Shown: positions 17,769 to 26,652 of the stretch, piece after piece | Layout: each line of letters begins with the position of its first letter | Position numbering within the stretch: the first letter of the stretch is position 1 | DNA from: an uncultured Eubacteriales bacterium | GTDB taxonomy: Bacteria; Bacillota; Clostridia; Peptostreptococcales; Anaerovoracaceae | Assembly: GCA_902778585.1 (NCBI GenBank) | Contig: CACYYD010000005.1 | Span: forward strand, 1-64,000 | Length of the DNA stretch: 64,000 nucleotides | Direction of reading: 5' to 3' | Notes under the pieces: generated by a model | Seen by the model: only the letters and a program-made list of their open reading frames with translations | What the model was told of the DNA's origin: nothing | The model's database searches: none | Made by a program: the position numbers and the translations under genes

Positions 17769-18668
17769 ATGCTTGAAGATAAGGTTCAGAAGAAAAGGAT
17801 CATTAGAGTAGGGAGCAGGGCCAGCAGGCTCGCGGTGCTCCAGTCTGAGATCGTGATGAGGCAGATCGAAGAGGCGTGCCCTGATGTCTGCACGGAACTC
17901 GTCACCATGAAGACCACAGGCGACAAGATACTCGATAAGACTCTCGACCAGATAGGCGGCAAAGGGCTCTTCGTGAAGGAACTTGATGAAGCGCTCCGTG
18001 CCGGCGAGGTAGATCTTACAGTGCACAGCCTCAAGGATCTCCCGGGTGTTATTCCCGAAGACCTTCCGCTGGCCGCGTTCTCAAAGCGCGAGGACCCGAG
18101 GGACGTTCTTGTGCTCCCGAAGGGAGCTGCTGAGATCGACATGTCGCTCCCGGTCGGAACATCGAGTCTCAGGCGCTCTCTTCAGATAAAGGAACTGATC
18201 CCGGGTGTGACGACAGCTCCGATCAGAGGGAATGTCGAGACAAGACTCCGCAAGCTGGACGAGGGACAGTATTCGGCACTGGTGCTCGCTGCGGCCGGAC
18301 TCAGAAGGCTCGGGCTTGAGGACCGTATAAGCAGATACTTCAGCCCCGATGAGATGATACCTGCGGGCTGCCAGGGCATTCTGGGAATACAGACGGGCCC
18401 GGGCATGGACAGAAGTATCGCCGAAAGGATAAATGACAAGGATTCCATGATCTGCGGACTTGCGGAAAGAGCCTTTGTAAAGGTCATAGGCGCGGACTGC
18501 GGATCGCCTGACACGGCATTCGCAACGGTAAACGGCAGTCTGGTCGAGATCATGGGATTAAGATACGATGCGGATAAGGATCTGATCATTAGGGACCGCA
18601 TAAGCGGCCCAGCAGCGGATGCAGAGGCGCTCGCAAAAGAACTTGCATGCAGGATGATGGAAAAATGA
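17769..18668 (+). CDS. hemC: Porphobilinogen deaminase (hydroxymethylbilane synthase, HemC)
   Basis: Polymerises four porphobilinogens on a dipyrromethane cofactor. The 299-aa sequence shows RVGSRASRLAVLQSE, GDKILDKTLDQIGGKGLFVKELD in part, TVHSLKDLPG, GTSSLRRSLQIKE, RGNVETRLRKLDEG, and the cofactor-binding cysteine in ADCGSPDTAFA near residue 240. The stop overlaps the start of the next gene (ATGA). Confidence 0.96.
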   Translation: MLEDKVQKKRIIRVGSRASRLAVLQSEIVMRQIEEACPDVCTELVTMKTTGDKILDKTLDQIGGKGLFVKELDEALRAGEVDLTVHSLKDLPGVIPEDLPLAAFSKREDPRDVLVLPKGAAEIDMSLPVGTSSLRRSLQIKELIPGVTTAPIRGNVETRLRKLDEGQYSALVLAAAGLRRLGLEDRISRYFSPDEMIPAGCQGILGIQTGPGMDRSIAERINDKDSMICGLAERAFVKVIGADCGSPDTAFATVNGSLVEIMGLRYDADKDLIIRDRISGPAADAEALAKELACRMMEK

Positions 18669-20221
18669 GCAATAACGAAACTGTAAATACAGAGAAAAAA
18701 GGCAAGGTCTGGCTCGTAGGTGCAGGACCCGGAGATGTTTCCCTCATAACACTGAGGGGCAGGGACGTTCTGGCACAGGCCGAGGTGGTCGTTTACGACG
18801 CACTCGTAAGAGGCGGCATGATGTCGCTCGTACCGGATGACGCAGAACTTATCTATGCCGGCAAGAGATCGGGCAACCACACGATGAAGCAGGATGCGAT
18901 CAACAGCCTGCTTCTGGAAAAGGCGCTTGAGGGCAAAAGAGTCGTAAGGCTGAAGGGCGGAGATCCGTTCCTTTTCGGACGCGGCGGGGAAGAACTTGAG
19001 CTTCTTGTAGAGAATGGTATCGAGTTTGAGATAGTTCCCGGAGTGACGAGCGCTTTCGCGGCGCCGGCATATGCGGGGATACCGGTCACACACAGAGACT
19101 TCTGCAGGGGAGTATCCGTAATGACCGGCCACAGAAGAAGCAACGGCAGCCTGGACATAGACTTCGGAGCTCTCGCTGCTTCAGGAAATACGCTGGTATT
19201 TCTCATGGGAATGTCCACGCTTGATCTGATCAGAGACGGACTGCTCGGCGCGGGCATGCCGGGAGATACTCCGGCCGCGATCGTTGAGAGCGGGACTACG
19301 GCATCGCAGAGGGTGCTGACAACTGATCTTGCACACCTTTGCGAAACAGCCGAAGAGAATGGTGCGAAAGCACCGGCTGTCACGGTCATAGGAGGCGTTG
19401 CGGGACTTGCAGACGTATACTGCTGGCGCGGCAGCCTTCCTCTGAACGGAGTCAGGGCAATAGTCACAAGGCCTAAAGAACTTTCATCGGGTCTGGCCTC
19501 GATGCTCCGCAGAGACGGGGCAGAGGTCATTGAGGTCCCGGTCATAGACATAGAGCCTGTCCGCGGCAATGAAGCTCTGAAGGATGCAATAGAGCTGCTG
19601 GCTGACGGCGGATATCAGTGGGTAGTGCTCACCAGCCCGAGCGGCGTAAGAGTCTTTATGGACGAACTCATGAAAACTTCCGATTTAAGAGCTCTTGCGG
19701 GCAGCAGGATAGCTGCTCTCGGAAAGGGCACTGAGGCCGAACTCGCAAAGCGCGGCATACACGCCGACATGCTGCCTACGATGTATGACGGCAGGACTCT
19801 CGGAGCAGAGCTCGCGAAACTCCTTGTGCCGGGCGACCGTGTGCTGATACCGAGGGCGGCCATCGGCAACAAGGCACTCAACAGGGAACTGTCGAAGGTG
19901 AACGATGTGATCATCGACGATATCCCGACATATGACACGGTATGCCGGGGACCGTCGTGGTTCAATGCCGAAAAGGAAGTCTGCGAAGATGATACCTTCG
20001 CGATGTTCACAAGCGCTTCCGGCGTAAGAGGCTTCGCTGATGCATATCCTGATCTGGACTTTTCAAAGGTGAAGGCGGTCTGCATCGGCAACATGACTGC
20101 TGCAGAAGCGGAGAAGCGCGGAATGAAGGTCTGGATCTCAGAAGAAGCTACACTGGCTGCTCTGGCAGACAGACTGAAACAGGCAGCGGATGAGCTCGGC
20201 CTGACAGGCATAAATAAGTAA
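18665..20221 (+). CDS. Fusion of uroporphyrinogen-III C-methyltransferase (CobA) and uroporphyrinogen-III synthase (HemD)
   Basis: Bifunctional protein of 518 aa. Residues about 10-250 are the SUMT domain: VWLVGAGPGDVSLITLRG, VVYDALV, VRLKGGDPFLFGRGGEE and VPGVTSAFAAPAYAGIPVTHR. Residues about 260-518 are HemD, less conserved, with VRAIVTRP, WVVLTSPSGVRVF and FTSASGVRGFADAY. The protein closes the tetrapyrrole ring and then makes precorrin-2. This fusion is known in Clostridia and related anaerobes. The start is set at ATG 18665 in the hemC overlap; an upstream frame from 18647 adds only the hemC tail. Confidence 0.94.
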   Translation: MSNNETVNTEKKGKVWLVGAGPGDVSLITLRGRDVLAQAEVVVYDALVRGGMMSLVPDDAELIYAGKRSGNHTMKQDAINSLLLEKALEGKRVVRLKGGDPFLFGRGGEELELLVENGIEFEIVPGVTSAFAAPAYAGIPVTHRDFCRGVSVMTGHRRSNGSLDIDFGALAASGNTLVFLMGMSTLDLIRDGLLGAGMPGDTPAAIVESGTTASQRVLTTDLAHLCETAEENGAKAPAVTVIGGVAGLADVYCWRGSLPLNGVRAIVTRPKELSSGLASMLRRDGAEVIEVPVIDIEPVRGNEALKDAIELLADGGYQWVVLTSPSGVRVFMDELMKTSDLRALAGSRIAALGKGTEAELAKRGIHADMLPTMYDGRTLGAELAKLLVPGDRVLIPRAAIGNKALNRELSKVNDVIIDDIPTYDTVCRGPSWFNAEKEVCEDDTFAMFTSASGVRGFADAYPDLDFSKVKAVCIGNMTAAEAEKRGMKVWISEEATLAALADRLKQAADELGLTGINK

Positions 20222-20255
20222 AAAGCACAGACAAGTGAGAATCGGAGATAAATCG

Positions 20256-20972
20256 ATGGAAGAGAAAAGACAAAAGGGGATAGCGTACGGCGTAGGAGTG
20301 GGCCCTGGAGACCCTGAATACATGACGCTCAAGGCATGCAGGCTGATACGCGAAAACGATGTCATGGCAGTGCCGGGCAAGGTGCCGCAGGATGCCGTCG
20401 CGTACAAGATAGCTGTTCAGGCTGTTCCGGAACTTGCTGAAAAAGAGCTTGTGGCTATCGACATGCCGATGGTGAAAGACGGAGAACTCATAAGGAAGAG
20501 CCACGCAGAAGCTGCAAAGCTTATAGAAAGCTACCTTGATGAGGGAAAGAACGTGGTCTATCTGACTCTCGGTGATTCCACCATCTATTGTACCTTCAGC
20601 TACATACAGCATATACTTGAGGCGGACGGATACGATGTTGAGCTGGTGAGCGGCATCCCTTCGTTCTGCGCCGCGGCCGCAAGGCTCGGAGTATCACTCA
20701 CGGAGTGGAAGGAATCGCTCCATGTGATGCCGGCTCTTCACAACACGCATGATGGCGCACTGGAATGGCCGGGCAACTACGTTCTTATGAAGTCAGCCAG
20801 CAAGATGCCTGAGGTAAAGAAGATGCTTGCCTCATCGGGCTATGAAGTCATGGCTGCCGAGAACTGCAGCATGGAGACCGAGAAACTTTACAGATCGGTC
20901 GAAGAGATACCTGATGATGCGGGTTACTTCACCCTCATAATCGCAAAGGACAAAAAGGAAGACAACAGATAG
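20256..20972 (+). CDS. cbiL: Cobalt-factor II / precorrin-2 C20-methyltransferase (CbiL)
   Basis: Class III methyltransferase of 238 aa. GIAYGVGVGPGDPEYMTLKA near the N-terminus, YLTLGDSTIYCTFSYI (the CbiL/CobI form of the third motif) and VSGIPSFCAAAARLGVSL identify the C20 enzyme. ATG 20256 has CGGAG ahead; the in-frame start at 20235 is less well placed. The next gene, an ABC ATPase, starts directly after the stop. It completes the set of methyltransferases of the anaerobic pathway (CobA, CbiL, CbiH, CbiF, CbiD, CbiE/T). Confidence 0.93.
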   Translation: MEEKRQKGIAYGVGVGPGDPEYMTLKACRLIRENDVMAVPGKVPQDAVAYKIAVQAVPELAEKELVAIDMPMVKDGELIRKSHAEAAKLIESYLDEGKNVVYLTLGDSTIYCTFSYIQHILEADGYDVELVSGIPSFCAAAARLGVSLTEWKESLHVMPALHNTHDGALEWPGNYVLMKSASKMPEVKKMLASSGYEVMAAENCSMETEKLYRSVEEIPDDAGYFTLIIAKDKKEDNR

Positions 20973-21809
20973 ATGATAGAACTGCGGGGACTGACAAAGA
21001 GATTCGGATCATTCACAGCTGTCGACGGACTCTCCTTCGAAATAAAAACGGGAGAGTTCTTTGGCTTGCTCGGACCTAACGGTGCCGGCAAGACCACAAC
21101 GATCAGCATGCTGTCGACCGTGCTTCTTCCGAGTTCGGGCGAGATATTCATTGACGGTACAAAGCTCACGAGGGCAGCCTCCGAACAGAAGCGCAAGCTC
21201 GCCGTTATAACACAGGAATACTCCATGCGTCAGGACATGACGATGGACGAGGTCATGGAATATCAGGGTCGGCTGTATTACATGCCGCGTAAAAAAATAA
21301 AGGAGCGCTCGGACGAGCTCCTGGAGTTTGCCGGGCTTCAGGACTATCACAGGCGGACTGTGAGGCATCTTTCGGGCGGCATGAAGCGCAAGCTCATGAT
21401 CTGCCGCGCGCTGCTGATCGAGCCTGAGATACTCCTCCTCGATGAGCCGACCGCAGGCATGGATGCTCTGTCGCGCCGCCAGATGTGGAATCTTCTGAAG
21501 CAGGTCAACGACAGGGACATGATGATACTTCTGACCACCCACTACATAGAAGAGGCGGAGGCCCTTTGCGACAGGGTGGCGATGATAAACCGCGGAAAGC
21601 TTCAGAAGCTGGACGCACCGAAGGCTCTCATAAAAGAGCTCGGAGAGTTCACCGTCGATGAGACAGGAGAGACCGATCTGAAGAGCGCTCACTTTGCAAG
21701 CAGAGAGGATGCGATACGCTACCTCGAGGGCACGGCAGAAGGATCGGTACTAAGACAGACGACACTTGAAGACGTATTTATAGATGTAGCAGGGCGCAAA
21801 CTTCAGTAA
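20973..21809 (+). CDS. ABC transporter ATP-binding protein (ABC-2/NodI-like)
   Basis: Cytoplasmic ATPase of 278 aa with Walker A GPNGAGKTTTI, signature HLSGGMKRKLMICRAL, Walker B ILLLDEPTAGMDALSRR and switch region LLTTHYIEEAEALCDR. This is the DrrA/NodI pattern of exporters that pair with ABC-2 permeases, one of which is encoded next. It abuts cbiL with no gap, so it is expressed with the B12 genes. The substrate cannot be read from sequence. Export of a tetrapyrrole, metal or drug are all possible. Confidence 0.85.
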   Translation: MIELRGLTKRFGSFTAVDGLSFEIKTGEFFGLLGPNGAGKTTTISMLSTVLLPSSGEIFIDGTKLTRAASEQKRKLAVITQEYSMRQDMTMDEVMEYQGRLYYMPRKKIKERSDELLEFAGLQDYHRRTVRHLSGGMKRKLMICRALLIEPEILLLDEPTAGMDALSRRQMWNLLKQVNDRDMMILLTTHYIEEAEALCDRVAMINRGKLQKLDAPKALIKELGEFTVDETGETDLKSAHFASREDAIRYLEGTAEGSVLRQTTLEDVFIDVAGRKLQ

Positions 21810-21829
21810 GCGCTTCGCGATCAAAGGAC

Positions 21830-22561
21830 ATGGGCATACTGACAGTACTCTGGGAAAAATGGGTCGAATTCAGACGTGACTTCTATAAGATCACCGTTGC
21901 GGCGATGATCTCTCCTTTGATGTACCTGATAATCTTCGGACTCGGCATCAGAGTCACCTCGCACGGCCAGCCATACATACAGTTCCTGGTGCCGGGCCTT
22001 GTCGCCATGTGCACCATGACGGGAAGCTTCAGCGCCATCGCTCAGAACATGAGCGTGCAGAGGCTGTATGAGAAGGCACTCGACCAGGTAATGGTCTCGC
22101 CTACGCCTCTCTGGCAGTTCATACTCGGGCAGGTCATAGGCGGGAGCCTGAGGGGGCTTTACGCAGCGTGCGTTATTCTGGTCCTGACAATACCCGTAAG
22201 GCGCGGGCTGGTCTTCAACGGACTGTCATTTCTTATAATGCTGCTGAACGGCATGGTCTTTGCGACCCTTGCGCTCGTTCTGTCATTCCTCGCGAAGACA
22301 TACTCGGACGCGCCGAGATTCAACACATACATAATCATGCCGATGAGCTTTCTGTGCAACACCTTCTTCTCTACCGAGGAGATGCCGGACGGCTTCAGGC
22401 AGGTCATAGAACTTATACCGCTCTCGCAGGCGAGCGGCATGATACGAAGCATAGCGAACGGAGAGGCACCGGGGTACATAGGCTTTGCAGTGCTCGCTGC
22501 ATGGCTGGCAGTGCTCGGCACCATATCCGTTATATTCATTTACCGCAAAAAGAATCTGTAG
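21830..22561 (+). CDS. ABC-2 type transporter permease
   Basis: Membrane protein of 243 aa with about six hydrophobic segments and the ABC-2 features MISPLMYLIIFGLGI near the N-terminus, a central QVMVSPTPLWQFILGQVIGG and NTFFSTEEMPDGFRQVIELIPLSQA near the C-terminus. It forms a transporter with the ATPase encoded 20 bases upstream. The gene for a membrane-anchored extracytoplasmic protein follows 7 bases later, suggesting a three-part system. Substrate unknown. Confidence 0.85.
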   Translation: MGILTVLWEKWVEFRRDFYKITVAAMISPLMYLIIFGLGIRVTSHGQPYIQFLVPGLVAMCTMTGSFSAIAQNMSVQRLYEKALDQVMVSPTPLWQFILGQVIGGSLRGLYAACVILVLTIPVRRGLVFNGLSFLIMLLNGMVFATLALVLSFLAKTYSDAPRFNTYIIMPMSFLCNTFFSTEEMPDGFRQVIELIPLSQASGMIRSIANGEAPGYIGFAVLAAWLAVLGTISVIFIYRKKNL

Positions 22562-22568
22562 TTTGGAA

Positions 22569-23252
22569 ATGAGAAGAGCAGCAACTGTCATATCTTTAAT
22601 AATCGCTGCATTCATCGTCTTTGCCGCACCGGCGGAGACGGTTTTTGCCGGACCTTTGGTCATCAAGGATGAGAGCAGGGGAATAGGAGTCGAAGACAGC
22701 ACCGCGCCTGAGCGCGACAGGAGCCTCCAGGACGGGACTCTGGTCTACAGCATGACTCCGGTGTATCCTGAGGATGCCGAAGAGGGAGAGTACGAGCCTG
22801 AAGTTATATCTGACTCGCGCTTCTTCAAGATCGTTCACTCGGACCTGACAAACAGGGACGGAAGGATGGAGGCAGTCATCACTATATCCAGCACCAGCTA
22901 TGCCTATGTGTTCCAGGGCACAGCAGAACAGGCAGCCGCGGCGGATAAAAGTGAATGGATAGCGGCGGATGAAAAGGACGGATACGGAAGCTTCACTGTG
23001 TCGGTCGAGGCGCTCAACAAGGAGATCCCATGCGCGGCATACAGCAAAAAGAAGCAGAAGTGGTATGACAGAAACATAGTCTTTCTGGCAGACAGCCTGC
23101 CGGAGGGCAGTGTAAAAATAGAAATGAACGCTGAGGGCGGCACCATTGTCGATACGCAGGACGCCGCGCTTCAGGTTATATATATAGCCCTTGCCATTAT
23201 TGTCCTGGGCGGCATACTCAACCATTTTGTAAAAAGGAGATTCTACGAATGA
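22569..23252 (+). CDS. Predicted secreted protein with C-terminal membrane anchor, unknown function
   Basis: Protein of 227 aa with a signal peptide (RRAATVISLIIAAFIVFAAP), an extracytoplasmic domain of about 165 residues, and a C-terminal helix IYIALAIIVLGGIL followed by KRR, so it would be displayed outside and anchored at the end. The middle part (about residues 90-190) has a beta-rich pattern with VFQGTAEQAAAADKSEWI, FTVSVEALNKEIPCAAYSKKKQKWYDR and VFLADSLPEG. I recall similar segments in surface proteins near iron or haem transport genes of anaerobes, but I assign no family. It sits between the ABC-2 permease and the precorrin-2 dehydrogenase, overlapping the latter by 4 bases. Confidence 0.7.
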   Translation: MRRAATVISLIIAAFIVFAAPAETVFAGPLVIKDESRGIGVEDSTAPERDRSLQDGTLVYSMTPVYPEDAEEGEYEPEVISDSRFFKIVHSDLTNRDGRMEAVITISSTSYAYVFQGTAEQAAAADKSEWIAADEKDGYGSFTVSVEALNKEIPCAAYSKKKQKWYDRNIVFLADSLPEGSVKIEMNAEGGTIVDTQDAALQVIYIALAIIVLGGILNHFVKRRFYE

Positions 23253-23707
23253 GTCTGTATTTCCCGATGTTTGTAGACCTGTCGGAAAGGACGGTCCTGT
23301 TTATTGGTGCCGGCAGAGTAAACGCAGGCAGGATCGCAGCCATGCTTGATTTTGCGGGGCACATCATGGTCGTTGCGCCTGAGGCAGACGAGAGGGTGAC
23401 CGCCATGAGCGAAGCGGGGCTTATCGACTTCCACCGCAGGAGGTTCGACGAGCAGGACCTCGAAGGCGCGGACATAGTGGTCATAGCAACGGGACATGCC
23501 GGAACAGACGTAAGGATAGCCGGAATGTGCAGGCGCCGCGGGATCACTGTGAATGCAGCAAGCGATAAGTCGCTCTGTGATTTTTACTTCCCGGGCATAG
23601 CCAGGAAAGATCCGCTTGTTGTGGGCGTGACGGCATCCGGTGAAGATCATAAGATGGCAGCAGAGGCTACGGCTTACTTCAAAAAAATTCTCAAGGACAA
23701 CAGATGA
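23249..23707 (+). CDS. Precorrin-2 dehydrogenase (Met8/CysG N-terminal type)
   Basis: NAD-dependent oxidation of precorrin-2 to sirohydrochlorin (factor II), the form that receives cobalt in the anaerobic route. The 152-aa protein starts YFPMFVDLSERTVLFIGAG and keeps the nucleotide-binding GAGRVNAGR, VIATG and the VNAASDKSLCDFYFPGI segment with ITVNA ahead. It is short, so it covers the Rossmann and dimerisation parts but no methyltransferase half. Some Met8 proteins also chelate metal; the short C-terminus makes this uncertain here. It overlaps both neighbours by 4 bases. Confidence 0.88.
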   Translation: MSLYFPMFVDLSERTVLFIGAGRVNAGRIAAMLDFAGHIMVVAPEADERVTAMSEAGLIDFHRRRFDEQDLEGADIVVIATGHAGTDVRIAGMCRRRGITVNAASDKSLCDFYFPGIARKDPLVVGVTASGEDHKMAAEATAYFKKILKDNR

Positions 23708-25053
23708 CGGATAACTCGCAGACGGGCAACAGAATAGAGGCTCTTTCCGAAGAAGTTCTGGAGATGGTCAGGGCCAGACTGCTGGTGAACCTCAGGTACA
23801 TGGATACGGCGCTGACCTTCCATGACAGAAAGACTTACCGCGGAAGCCTTACAACAGACGGAAGGACGCTTTATTGCGACCCGGAGTTTGTCCTGAGGTC
23901 GTACCGCGAATCGAAGGAGAAACTCACAAGGACCTATCTTCATCTGGTGCTTCACTCGGTGTTCTGCCATCCGTTTGTGGGACAGGATACTGACAGGCAG
24001 TTCTGGGATCTTGCCTGCGATATCGCGGCGGAGTCTGTCATATGTGAACTGGATCTTCCTTGTGCAAGGTCTGATGAAGATGGTCACATGCGCGACAGAC
24101 TCAGAAAGATCCGCCGGGTGACCGGTTTTCTCACAGCAGAGAAGATATACAGCGCTCTCAGAAAGGGCGAGATAGGGACCACGGATACAGGCGGAAGCAT
24201 CAGCGAACTTGAGAATCTGTTCAAAGCGGACGAGCATTCCGCGTGGTATTCGCAGGATGCGCAGCCTCCGGCAGTGCAGACGGTGCTTTCGGGCGAACCG
24301 CAGACAGGTATGGACGCAGCTGAAGCCGAAAGCGAGTGGCGCGACATCGCGAGGCAGATGGAGATGGAGATAGAGGCCTTTGCAAAGGTCCGCGGAAAGA
24401 TAGCATCTTCACTTGTACAGAATCTCCGCGCCGTCAACCGCGAAAGATATGACTACTCGGAATTCCTGAGAAAGTTCTCGGCGGTCAACGAGACGGTGAG
24501 GGTCTCGGACGACGAGTTCGACTATATTTATTACAATTACGGGCTGCAGCATTATCACAGGATGCCGCTGATCGAACCGCTTGAATACAGGGAAGACAGC
24601 AGGATAAGGGACTTTGTCATAGCGATAGACACATCGGGCTCAGTCGCCGGCGAAGAAGTGCAGTCTTTCCTGCAGAAGACATACAATATCCTTAAAAGCC
24701 GTGAGTCCTTCCACAGCAAGGTAAATGTGCATATTATCCAGTGCGACGCGCAGATACAGTCGGATGAAGTGATCACATCTACTGAGGACTTCGACAGATA
24801 TCTGGAGACCATGGAGATAAGAGGGCTCGGCGGCACGGACTTCAGACCGGTATTCGACTATGTCGACAGGCTCCTGAAAGAAGGGGAGTTCAGCGACCTC
24901 AAGGGCCTTATATACTTTACCGACGGACTCGGGACATACCCGACATCTAAGCCGGCCTACAGGACCGCCTTCGTATTTGTTGAAAGCGGCTACAATATAC
25001 CTGACGTTCCCGTCTGGGCGATGAAGCTGGTGCTGCGTCCGGAGGAATTGTAG
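23704..25053 (+). CDS. VWA-like domain protein with putative metallopeptidase-like N-terminus (DUF2201 type)
   Basis: Cytoplasmic protein of 449 aa. The N-terminal part resembles the DUF2201 putative metallopeptidase domain, with a histidine cluster HLVLHSVFCHPF at about residues 80-91; it is not a clean HExxH. The C-terminal part is a VWA-like domain starting near residue 302 with the MIDAS motif FVIAIDTSGSVAGEE, then GLGGTDFRPVFDYVD and YFTDGLGTYP. The AAA+ gene 83 bases downstream is the usual partner of this type. Such VWA/AAA+ pairs act in metal insertion or complex remodelling in several families, for example magnesium and cobalt chelatases. Position at the end of the B12 locus suggests, but does not show, a link to corrin or metal chemistry. 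Confidence 0.75.
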   Translation: MTDNSQTGNRIEALSEEVLEMVRARLLVNLRYMDTALTFHDRKTYRGSLTTDGRTLYCDPEFVLRSYRESKEKLTRTYLHLVLHSVFCHPFVGQDTDRQFWDLACDIAAESVICELDLPCARSDEDGHMRDRLRKIRRVTGFLTAEKIYSALRKGEIGTTDTGGSISELENLFKADEHSAWYSQDAQPPAVQTVLSGEPQTGMDAAEAESEWRDIARQMEMEIEAFAKVRGKIASSLVQNLRAVNRERYDYSEFLRKFSAVNETVRVSDDEFDYIYYNYGLQHYHRMPLIEPLEYREDSRIRDFVIAIDTSGSVAGEEVQSFLQKTYNILKSRESFHSKVNVHIIQCDAQIQSDEVITSTEDFDRYLETMEIRGLGGTDFRPVFDYVDRLLKEGEFSDLKGLIYFTDGLGTYPTSKPAYRTAFVFVESGYNIPDVPVWAMKLVLRPEEL

Positions 25054-25073
25054 TATTATTTCACTATAAAACA

Positions 25074-25096
25074 GAGCCTCCGGTTCAGGCATTTTT
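25074..25096 (+). terminator. Weak hairpin with T-run between the VWA and AAA+ genes
   Basis: GCCT and AGGC form a short stem around CCGGTTC, followed by ATTTTT. A second option pairs AGGC with GCCT just downstream, ahead of CTTTT. The stem is short, so at most a partial terminator that lowers AAA+ expression relative to the upstream genes. Confidence 0.25.
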
Positions 25097-25136
25097 AAGC
25101 CTCTTTTATGAGTCAAACAAAATAAGGGTAAAAGTC

Positions 25137-26639
25137 ATGAATATTTCGAAAGCGAAAGAGCAAATACGCAATGCCGTCCGCGCATACCTCACTAAGGATG
25201 AGTTCGGCAACTACGTCATACCTGTCGAGAAGCAGAGACCTGTGCTCCTCATTGGCCCGCCGGGAATAGGCAAGACGGCCATAATGGAGCAGCTGGCTTC
25301 CGAGCTCGGCATAGGCCTCATCTCGTATTCCATGACGCATCATACGCGCCAGAGCGCGATCGGTCTTCCTTTCATCAGCCGCAAAAGCTACGGCGGTGTG
25401 GAGTGTGACGTGACCGAGTACACGATGAGCGAGATCATCGCTTCGGTATACGACCTGATGGAGCAGACCGGCGTAAAGCAGGGCCTCCTCTTCCTTGACG
25501 AGATCAACTGCGTGTCCGAGACACTGTCGCCTCTGATGATGCAGTTCCTGCAGTACAAGGTCTTCGGTGGACATAAGCTGCCTGAGGGATGGGTCGTTGT
25601 GACTGCGGGCAACCCGTCCGAATACAACGATTCCGCGAGGGAGTTCGACATCGTAACTCTCGACCGTGTAAAGAAGATCGACGTGTCGCCTGACTTCGAG
25701 ACATGGAAGGAATACGCGACTGCTGCACATGTTCATCCGGCGGTCCTCTCTTTCCTGCAGAACAGAAGGGACTGCTTCTACCAGGTGGAGACCACTGTGA
25801 GCGGCAAATCCATCGTTACGCCGAGAGGCTGGGAAGACCTCAGCAAGATGCTCCAGCTTTATGAGCAGAACGGCATATCTGCAGACGAGGATCTCATGAT
25901 CCAGTACCTGCAGAACGGCAGGACGGCCAAGGAATTCATGGTCTATTACGATCTGTACAACAAGTACAGGGAAGAGTATCCGGTCGATGCCATACTTGAC
26001 GGAGAGATCGCGGAGGATATAAAGGACCGCGTATCGGAGGCGGGCTTCGACGAGGTCTACACACTCATCGGCCTGCTGCTGTCGGCGCTTAAAGAGGACG
26101 TCCGCGAATGCATCGAAGAACACCGCGTGCTCGAGTCGGTAAAGCTCTGCGTGAATGAGTTCAAAACCGCTTCGGAGGAGGGTATAAGCCCGTCGGCCAA
26201 TATGGCGAGGCTCACTGAGCGTATAAGCAGGGGCCGCGAGTCGGGTCTTAAGGCACGCTCTCTTACCCGCGAGGAATCCGACCGCATGCTGAGGACGCTT
26301 TCATGCCTTTATGACTTGTCTGAAAAGATCGCGGGAACGGATGACTATGAATCCGCACTCGGCATCATCAGGGAAGAGTACGGAAAGCTTGTCAGAGCGC
26401 ATAATGAGAAGGCTGAAGCCGTACGCGGAAGAATGGACAATCTCTTCGCTTTCGCAGACGCATGCTGGGGAGATGACAAGGAGATGCTGATGATCGTGAC
26501 TGAGGTCACGGCAGATCCGGAGTGCGTGTCGTTCATAAGCATGTACGGCTGCGACGGATATTATCAGCACAACAAGAGTCTGCTCTTTGATGAAAGATCG
26601 GTCGAGATCGAAAGGCAGATAGCTCAGCTCGATCTGTAA
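25137..26639 (+). CDS. MoxR-like AAA+ ATPase
   Basis: Protein of 500 aa. Walker A is LLIGPPGIGKTAIME near residues 38-50, Walker B is LLFLDEINCVS near residue 120, and the sensor region is VVTAGNPSEYND, followed by a lid domain and a long helical C-terminal extension (residues about 300-500) richer in charged residues. This is the MoxR/CbbQ/chelatase-I clade of AAA+ proteins, which work with VWA partners. It is the last gene before a strong terminator at 26653 and probably acts on the VWA protein encoded upstream. Its client is unknown. A role as an ATP-driven metal-insertion motor is an inference from neighbours only. Confidence 0.78.
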   Translation: MNISKAKEQIRNAVRAYLTKDEFGNYVIPVEKQRPVLLIGPPGIGKTAIMEQLASELGIGLISYSMTHHTRQSAIGLPFISRKSYGGVECDVTEYTMSEIIASVYDLMEQTGVKQGLLFLDEINCVSETLSPLMMQFLQYKVFGGHKLPEGWVVVTAGNPSEYNDSAREFDIVTLDRVKKIDVSPDFETWKEYATAAHVHPAVLSFLQNRRDCFYQVETTVSGKSIVTPRGWEDLSKMLQLYEQNGISADEDLMIQYLQNGRTAKEFMVYYDLYNKYREEYPVDAILDGEIAEDIKDRVSEAGFDEVYTLIGLLLSALKEDVRECIEEHRVLESVKLCVNEFKTASEEGISPSANMARLTERISRGRESGLKARSLTREESDRMLRTLSCLYDLSEKIAGTDDYESALGIIREEYGKLVRAHNEKAEAVRGRMDNLFAFADACWGDDKEMLMIVTEVTADPECVSFISMYGCDGYYQHNKSLLFDERSVEIERQIAQLDL

Positions 26640-26652
26640 ACATACATACTGG

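Noticed and set aside
23704..26639. CobN-CobS-CobT aerobic cobaltochelatase
   Set aside because: The AAA+/VWA pair superficially resembles CobS/CobT, but no CobN-size subunit is present and the ring-synthesis genes are of the anaerobic type.
1..26640. Cobalamin riboswitch in the B12 locus
   Set aside because: I looked for the B12-box core and the conserved pseudoknot sequences ahead of 131, in 7406-7665 and in the other gaps. None is recognisable; one may lie left of the window.
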